Source of the DNA: Bacillota bacterium
GTDB lineage: Bacteria > Bacillota_C > Negativicutes > CTSoil-072
Reading direction: 5' to 3'
Length of the DNA stretch: 17,222 nt
Assembly: GCA_017861495.1 (NCBI GenBank)
Contig: JAGFXW010000022.1
Span: 1-17,222, forward strand
The notes beneath the pieces were generated by a model that was given only the letters and a program-made list of their open reading frames with translations, was not told the origin of the DNA and did no database searches. Positions 13,758 to 17,222 of this stretch are shown piece after piece. The position numbers and the translations under genes were made by a program. Every line of letters starts with the position of its first letter. The stretch's first letter is position 1.

Positions 13758-16586
13758 CTATTTTTTATTTTTCGCCAGTATCGGCTTCAGGAACTGCCCG
13801 GTATAGGAACCCGGCGTCGCAGCCACTTCTTCCGGCGTTCCGACGGCCACAACCTCTCCGCCGCGCGCGCCGCCTTCCGGGCCTAAATCGATGATGTAAT
13901 CCGCCGTTTTAATCACATCCAGATTATGTTCAATGACCACAACCGTATCGCCGCCATCCACAAGCCGCTGCAGAACTTCCAACAGCTTGTGGATGTCTGC
14001 CGTATGCAGGCCGGTCGTCGGTTCATCCAGGATGTACAACGTCTTGCCGGTACTGCGGCGCGATAATTCGGCCGCCAGCTTGATCCGCTGCGCCTCGCCG
14101 CCCGATAACGTCGTCGCCGGCTGGCCCAATTGGATATAACCCAGACCGACATCTTCCAGCAATTGCATCTTGCGGGCGATTTTCGGAATGTTGCGGAAAA
14201 ACTCCACCGCTTCCGATACCACCATATTCAATACCTGGGCAATGCTTTTCCCCTTATAGTGGACCTCCAGAGTTTCCCGGTTGTAGCGGGCGCCTTTGCA
14301 GACTTCACACGGCACATACACGTCCGGCAGAAAATGCATTTCGATCTTGATAATTCCATCCCCGTGGCAGGCTTCACACCGCCCGCCTTTTACGTTGAAA
14401 CTAAACCGGCCCGGTTTGTAACCTCTGGCCTTGGCTTCCGGCGTCATGCTGAAAATTTCCCGGATCGCGTCGAAAACGCCGGTATAGGTCGCCGGATTGG
14501 AACGCGGCGTCCGGCCGATTGGCGACTGGTCAATATCAATGATCTTATCGATATTCTCCATTCCGCCGATCGCATCATGGGCGCCGGGGCGGTTTCGATT
14601 GCTGTACAGACGGGCCGCCAGGCCTTTATATAAAATTTCATTGACCAGTGTGCTTTTGCCGGAACCGGATACGCCGGTCACGGCCGTAAACACGCTTAAC
14701 GGGAATCGGGCAGTAATGTTTTTCAGGTTATTTTCCCGGGCCCCGGTCACTTCCAGAAACTTTTCTCCCAGCTCGCGCCGCTGGGCGGGAACCGGGATCG
14801 CCAACCGGCCGCTCAGATACTGGCCGGTAATCGAGTGCTCGCAGGCCTTGATCTCTTCCACCGTTCCCTGGGCCACGATTTCTCCGCCGGCCGCTCCGGC
14901 GCCAGGACCCATGTCAATGATCTGGTCGGCGGCATACATGGTATCCTCGTCATGCTCGACCACCAGCAGCGTATTGCCGACGTCGCGCAATTGCTGCAGC
15001 GTTGCCAGCAAGCGGTTATTATCCCGTTGATGCAGCCCAATGCTGGGCTCATCCAATATATACAACACACCCATCAGGCCGGAGCCGATTTGCGTCGCCA
15101 GACGGATCCTCTGCGCTTCCCCGCCGGATAAGGTTCCGGCAGCACGGTCCAACGTCAAATAGTCGAGGCCGACATTCAGTAAAAAGCCCAGCCGCGCGTT
15201 GATCTCCTTCAAAATCTGCCGGGCAATGATCTGTTCCCGTTCCGTCAGCTCCAACTGCTGAAAAAATTGCAGGCAATCGGCCACAGTCAAGCAGGTGACT
15301 TCATAAATATTTTTCCCACCCACCTTTACCGCCAGCGTTTCCGGCTTCAGTCGCGCTCCCTGACAGCTCGGGCAGGGCTTTGACGTCATATACTCTTCGA
15401 TTTCTTCCCGCGACCAGTCGGAGGAAGTTTCGCGGTACCGGCGGTTCAGCAAGGGAATTACGCCTTCAAACGGCGAATGGTGTTTTTTGCGCTCGCCATA
15501 CATATTTTCATATTCGAACACAAACCGCTCCACACCCGCACCGTATAAAATCGTATGCTGCATGATTTCAGACAGGCTGTCCCAGGTATTCTCCAGCGAA
15601 TACCCGAAATGTTCCAGGACCGCTTCCAATTGGCACATGAAATACGAACTGGTATTTTTGCTTAACGCCGCAATCGCCCCGTCGAGAAACGTCTTGCTGC
15701 CATCGGGAACCACCAGCGCCGGATCAAATTCCATATTATTCCCAAGGCCGGTACAGTTCGGGCAGGCGCCGTACGGGTTATTGAACGAAAACATCCGCGG
15801 CGCGATTTCCGGCAGGCTGATTCCACAGTCTACGCAGGCAAAATTTTCGCTGAATATGACCTCCCGGTCCCCGTCGATAGCAACCGAAACCATGCCGCCA
15901 CCCAGTTTTAAGGCCGTTTCCAGTGAATCCGCCATCCGTGTTTCAATTCCCGGCCGGACGACGATCCGGTCAATCACGACTTCGATCGTATGTTTTTTCG
16001 TTTTGGCCAATTCAATATCGTCCGCCGCATCGCGGATTTCTCCGTCAACCCGAACCCGGACGTACCCGTTGCGCCGGATATCTTCCAGCACCTTCAGATG
16101 TTCGCCTTTTTTACCGCGGACAACCGGCGCCATCAAGACCAATTTTGTCCGTTCCGGCATGGCCATCAGCTGGTCCACCATTTGTTCCACGGTCTGCTGG
16201 CTGATCGGCTTGCCGCACTGCGGACAATGCGGCCGTCCGGCCCGGGCGAACAAGAGCCGCAGATAATCGTAAATTTCGGTAACCGTACCAACGGTCGAAC
16301 GCGGGTTGCGGCTGGTACTTTTTTGATCAATGGAAATAGCCGGCGACAGTCCTTCAATGGAATCGACATCCGGCTTGTCCATCTGTCCCAAAAATTGCCG
16401 GGCATACGCCGACAGTGATTCCACATACCGCCGCTGCCCTTCGGCATAAATCGTATCGAACGCCAGCGACGATTTCCCGGACCCGCTCAGTCCGGTAACC
16501 ACCACCAACCGGTCGCGCGGGATCTCTACCGTGATATTTTTTAAATTATGTTGTCTGGCCCCTTTGATGATGAGATTTTTCTCCAT
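13758..16586 (-). CDS. uvrA: Excinuclease ABC subunit A
   Basis: The 942-residue protein is the DNA-damage-recognition ATPase of nucleotide excision repair. It is a tandem ABC protein. The first Walker A is GLSGSGKSS at 32-40 and the second GVSGSGKST is near 637. ABC signatures LSGGEAQRI are near 485 and 826, each followed by a Walker B ([11 protein letters not shown] and [11 protein letters not shown]). Two zinc modules are present: CVDC/CPNC around residues 250-283 and CEAC/CEVC around 735-765. The length is normal and there are no breaks. The ATG at 16584-16586 has GGAGAGAAGGAT before it. It is 50 bases after the uvrB stop, so uvrB-uvrA is probably one transcript, inducible by DNA damage in relatives. 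No clear LexA box is visible in the gap. Confidence 0.98.
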   Translation of the reverse strand: MEKNLIIKGARQHNLKNITVEIPRDRLVVVTGLSGSGKSSLAFDTIYAEGQRRYVESLSAYARQFLGQMDKPDVDSIEGLSPAISIDQKSTSRNPRSTVGTVTEIYDYLRLLFARAGRPHCPQCGKPISQQTVEQMVDQLMAMPERTKLVLMAPVVRGKKGEHLKVLEDIRRNGYVRVRVDGEIRDAADDIELAKTKKHTIEVVIDRIVVRPGIETRMADSLETALKLGGGMVSVAIDGDREVIFSENFACVDCGISLPEIAPRMFSFNNPYGACPNCTGLGNNMEFDPALVVPDGSKTFLDGAIAALSKNTSSYFMCQLEAVLEHFGYSLENTWDSLSEIMQHTILYGAGVERFVFEYENMYGERKKHHSPFEGVIPLLNRRYRETSSDWSREEIEEYMTSKPCPSCQGARLKPETLAVKVGGKNIYEVTCLTVADCLQFFQQLELTEREQIIARQILKEINARLGFLLNVGLDYLTLDRAAGTLSGGEAQRIRLATQIGSGLMGVLYILDEPSIGLHQRDNNRLLATLQQLRDVGNTLLVVEHDEDTMYAADQIIDMGPGAGAAGGEIVAQGTVEEIKACEHSITGQYLSGRLAIPVPAQRRELGEKFLEVTGARENNLKNITARFPLSVFTAVTGVSGSGKSTLVNEILYKGLAARLYSNRNRPGAHDAIGGMENIDKIIDIDQSPIGRTPRSNPATYTGVFDAIREIFSMTPEAKARGYKPGRFSFNVKGGRCEACHGDGIIKIEMHFLPDVYVPCEVCKGARYNRETLEVHYKGKSIAQVLNMVVSEAVEFFRNIPKIARKMQLLEDVGLGYIQLGQPATTLSGGEAQRIKLAAELSRRSTGKTLYILDEPTTGLHTADIHKLLEVLQRLVDGGDTVVVIEHNLDVIKTADYIIDLGPEGGARGGEVVAVGTPEEVAATPGSYTGQFLKPILAKNKK

Positions 16587-16636
16587 ATCCTTCTCTCCTT
16601 CAGACTCCTGGAAAAAGCATTGGTCTTGGCCGGCAA

Positions 16637-17222
16637 TCAGGTTTGCTTCTTGGTCCGCCGCGGCCGCGCTGCCGGACGGGGTTTCGCCTCCGGCACCGTT
16701 CCGCCGGCCGCTCCTTTTCCCGCCGCCAGGCGCTGGCGCAGCTCCACAATCATGTCCCTAAGTTCAGCCGCCTGTTCAAACTCCAATTGTTTCGACGCCT
16801 GGCGCATCTCTTTCTCCAATTTGGCAATCAGATCGACAGTCTCCTGCCGGCTCAATTCCGTCAGTTTACGCGGCGCATAGGTTTCCGGCGCTTCCGCTAC
16901 CCGGGTTGTTTCAATCAATTCCTTCACTTTTTTCTGGATCGTGGCCGGCGTGATGCCATGCCGTTCATTGTATTCCTGCTGGATAGCCCGCCGCCGGTCT
17001 GTTTCCGCCAGCGCCCGCCGCATCGAATCCGTGATCCGGTCGGCATACATGATGACCTTGCCATTCACATTCCGGGCCGCACGGCCGATCGTCTGGATCA
17101 ACGATGTTTCCGACCGCAGGAAGCCCTCTTTATCGGCATCCAAGATCGCCACCAACGAAACCTCCGGCAAATCCAAACCTTCGCGCAAGAGGTTAATCCC
17201 CACCAGTACGTCAAATACGCCG
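16637..17222 (-). CDS. uvrB: Excinuclease ABC subunit B, 3' part only
   Basis: This is the C-terminal 195 residues of UvrB; the gene runs off the right edge of the window. Reading inward from the edge it starts [20 protein letters not shown], which is helicase motif V, followed by [12 protein letters not shown] (motif VI). It ends with the UVR domain [20 protein letters not shown] that contacts UvrC, and then a basic, Ala/Pro-rich tail ending RRTKKQT. UvrB is the damage-verifying helicase-like subunit that receives DNA from UvrA. The GTG codon at 17203 is an internal valine, not the start. The alanine-rich low-complexity tail after the UVR domain is not conserved in the family and is probably flexible. 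Confidence 0.96.
   Translation of the reverse strand, partial: GVFDVLVGINLLREGLDLPEVSLVAILDADKEGFLRSETSLIQTIGRAARNVNGKVIMYADRITDSMRRALAETDRRRAIQQEYNERHGITPATIQKKVKELIETTRVAEAPETYAPRKLTELSRQETVDLIAKLEKEMRQASKQLEFEQAAELRDMIVELRQRLAAGKGAAGGTVPEAKPRPAARPRRTKKQT

Noticed and set aside
15487..16266. Plus-strand open frame of 259 codons
   Set aside because: It is antisense to uvrA, with no ribosome site or family features.
1..17222. CRISPR array, tRNA, rRNA or insertion sequence
   Set aside because: No regularly spaced direct repeats, cloverleaf sequence, ribosomal RNA segment or transposase gene is seen on either strand.

Overview
The window is an ordinary bacterial chromosome segment from a low-to-mid G+C Firmicutes lineage. 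My best guess is Negativicutes (Sporomusaceae-like). Supporting signs are the conserved rapZ-yvcK-whiA cluster, a YvcK with an N-terminal membrane hairpin, a SCIFF ranthipeptide precursor, strong Shine-Dalgarno sites before almost every gene, and anaerobe-type genes such as a rubredoxin and a Cys-rich FMN enzyme. The taxonomic call is inference.

Layout, left to right. (1) At 32-178, minus strand, is a 48-residue Cys-rich peptide that matches SCIFF (six cysteines in forty-five residues). It has its own promoter, and its radical-SAM maturase is expected just off the left edge. (2) At 377-1450, minus, is an unrecognised secreted protein. (3) At 1636-7717, minus, runs a tightly packed series in transcription order: Cof-type HAD phosphatase, glycerate 2-kinase, RapZ, YvcK, WhiA and a membrane-anchored polysaccharide deacetylase. 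This groups central-carbon and cell-envelope regulators with an envelope enzyme. (4) At 7963-9676, minus, are three separately expressed small units: a phage-holin-like four-helix membrane protein, an FMN-dependent alpha-hydroxy-acid oxidising enzyme, and a rubredoxin. (5) uvrC (minus) is divergent from a stand-alone biotin carboxylase accC (plus). (6) uvrA and the 3' part of uvrB (both minus) end the window, so three nucleotide-excision-repair genes lie close together.

The most unusual content is between genes. Three perfect or near-perfect long hairpins (7768-7845, 13341-13404 and the outer arms of 13535-13699) have unrelated arm sequences but share a conserved internal motif at the tip of the arms. 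The third carries a further 135-nt interior, and this interior is homologous to a segment in the accC leader (about 11731-11937). The two long copies share helices with compensatory base changes, so they look like a dispersed structured RNA or small mobile element. I cannot match it to a named family from memory. A second, simpler repeat family (GGGACAGG-type palindromes) occurs at 1485-1534 and 13721-13750.

Several short features were found by reading the strands directly: the SCIFF peptide, the rubredoxin, the promoters and the terminators. Start codons were reassigned for whiA, the deacetylase, uvrC and accC on the basis of ribosome binding sites.
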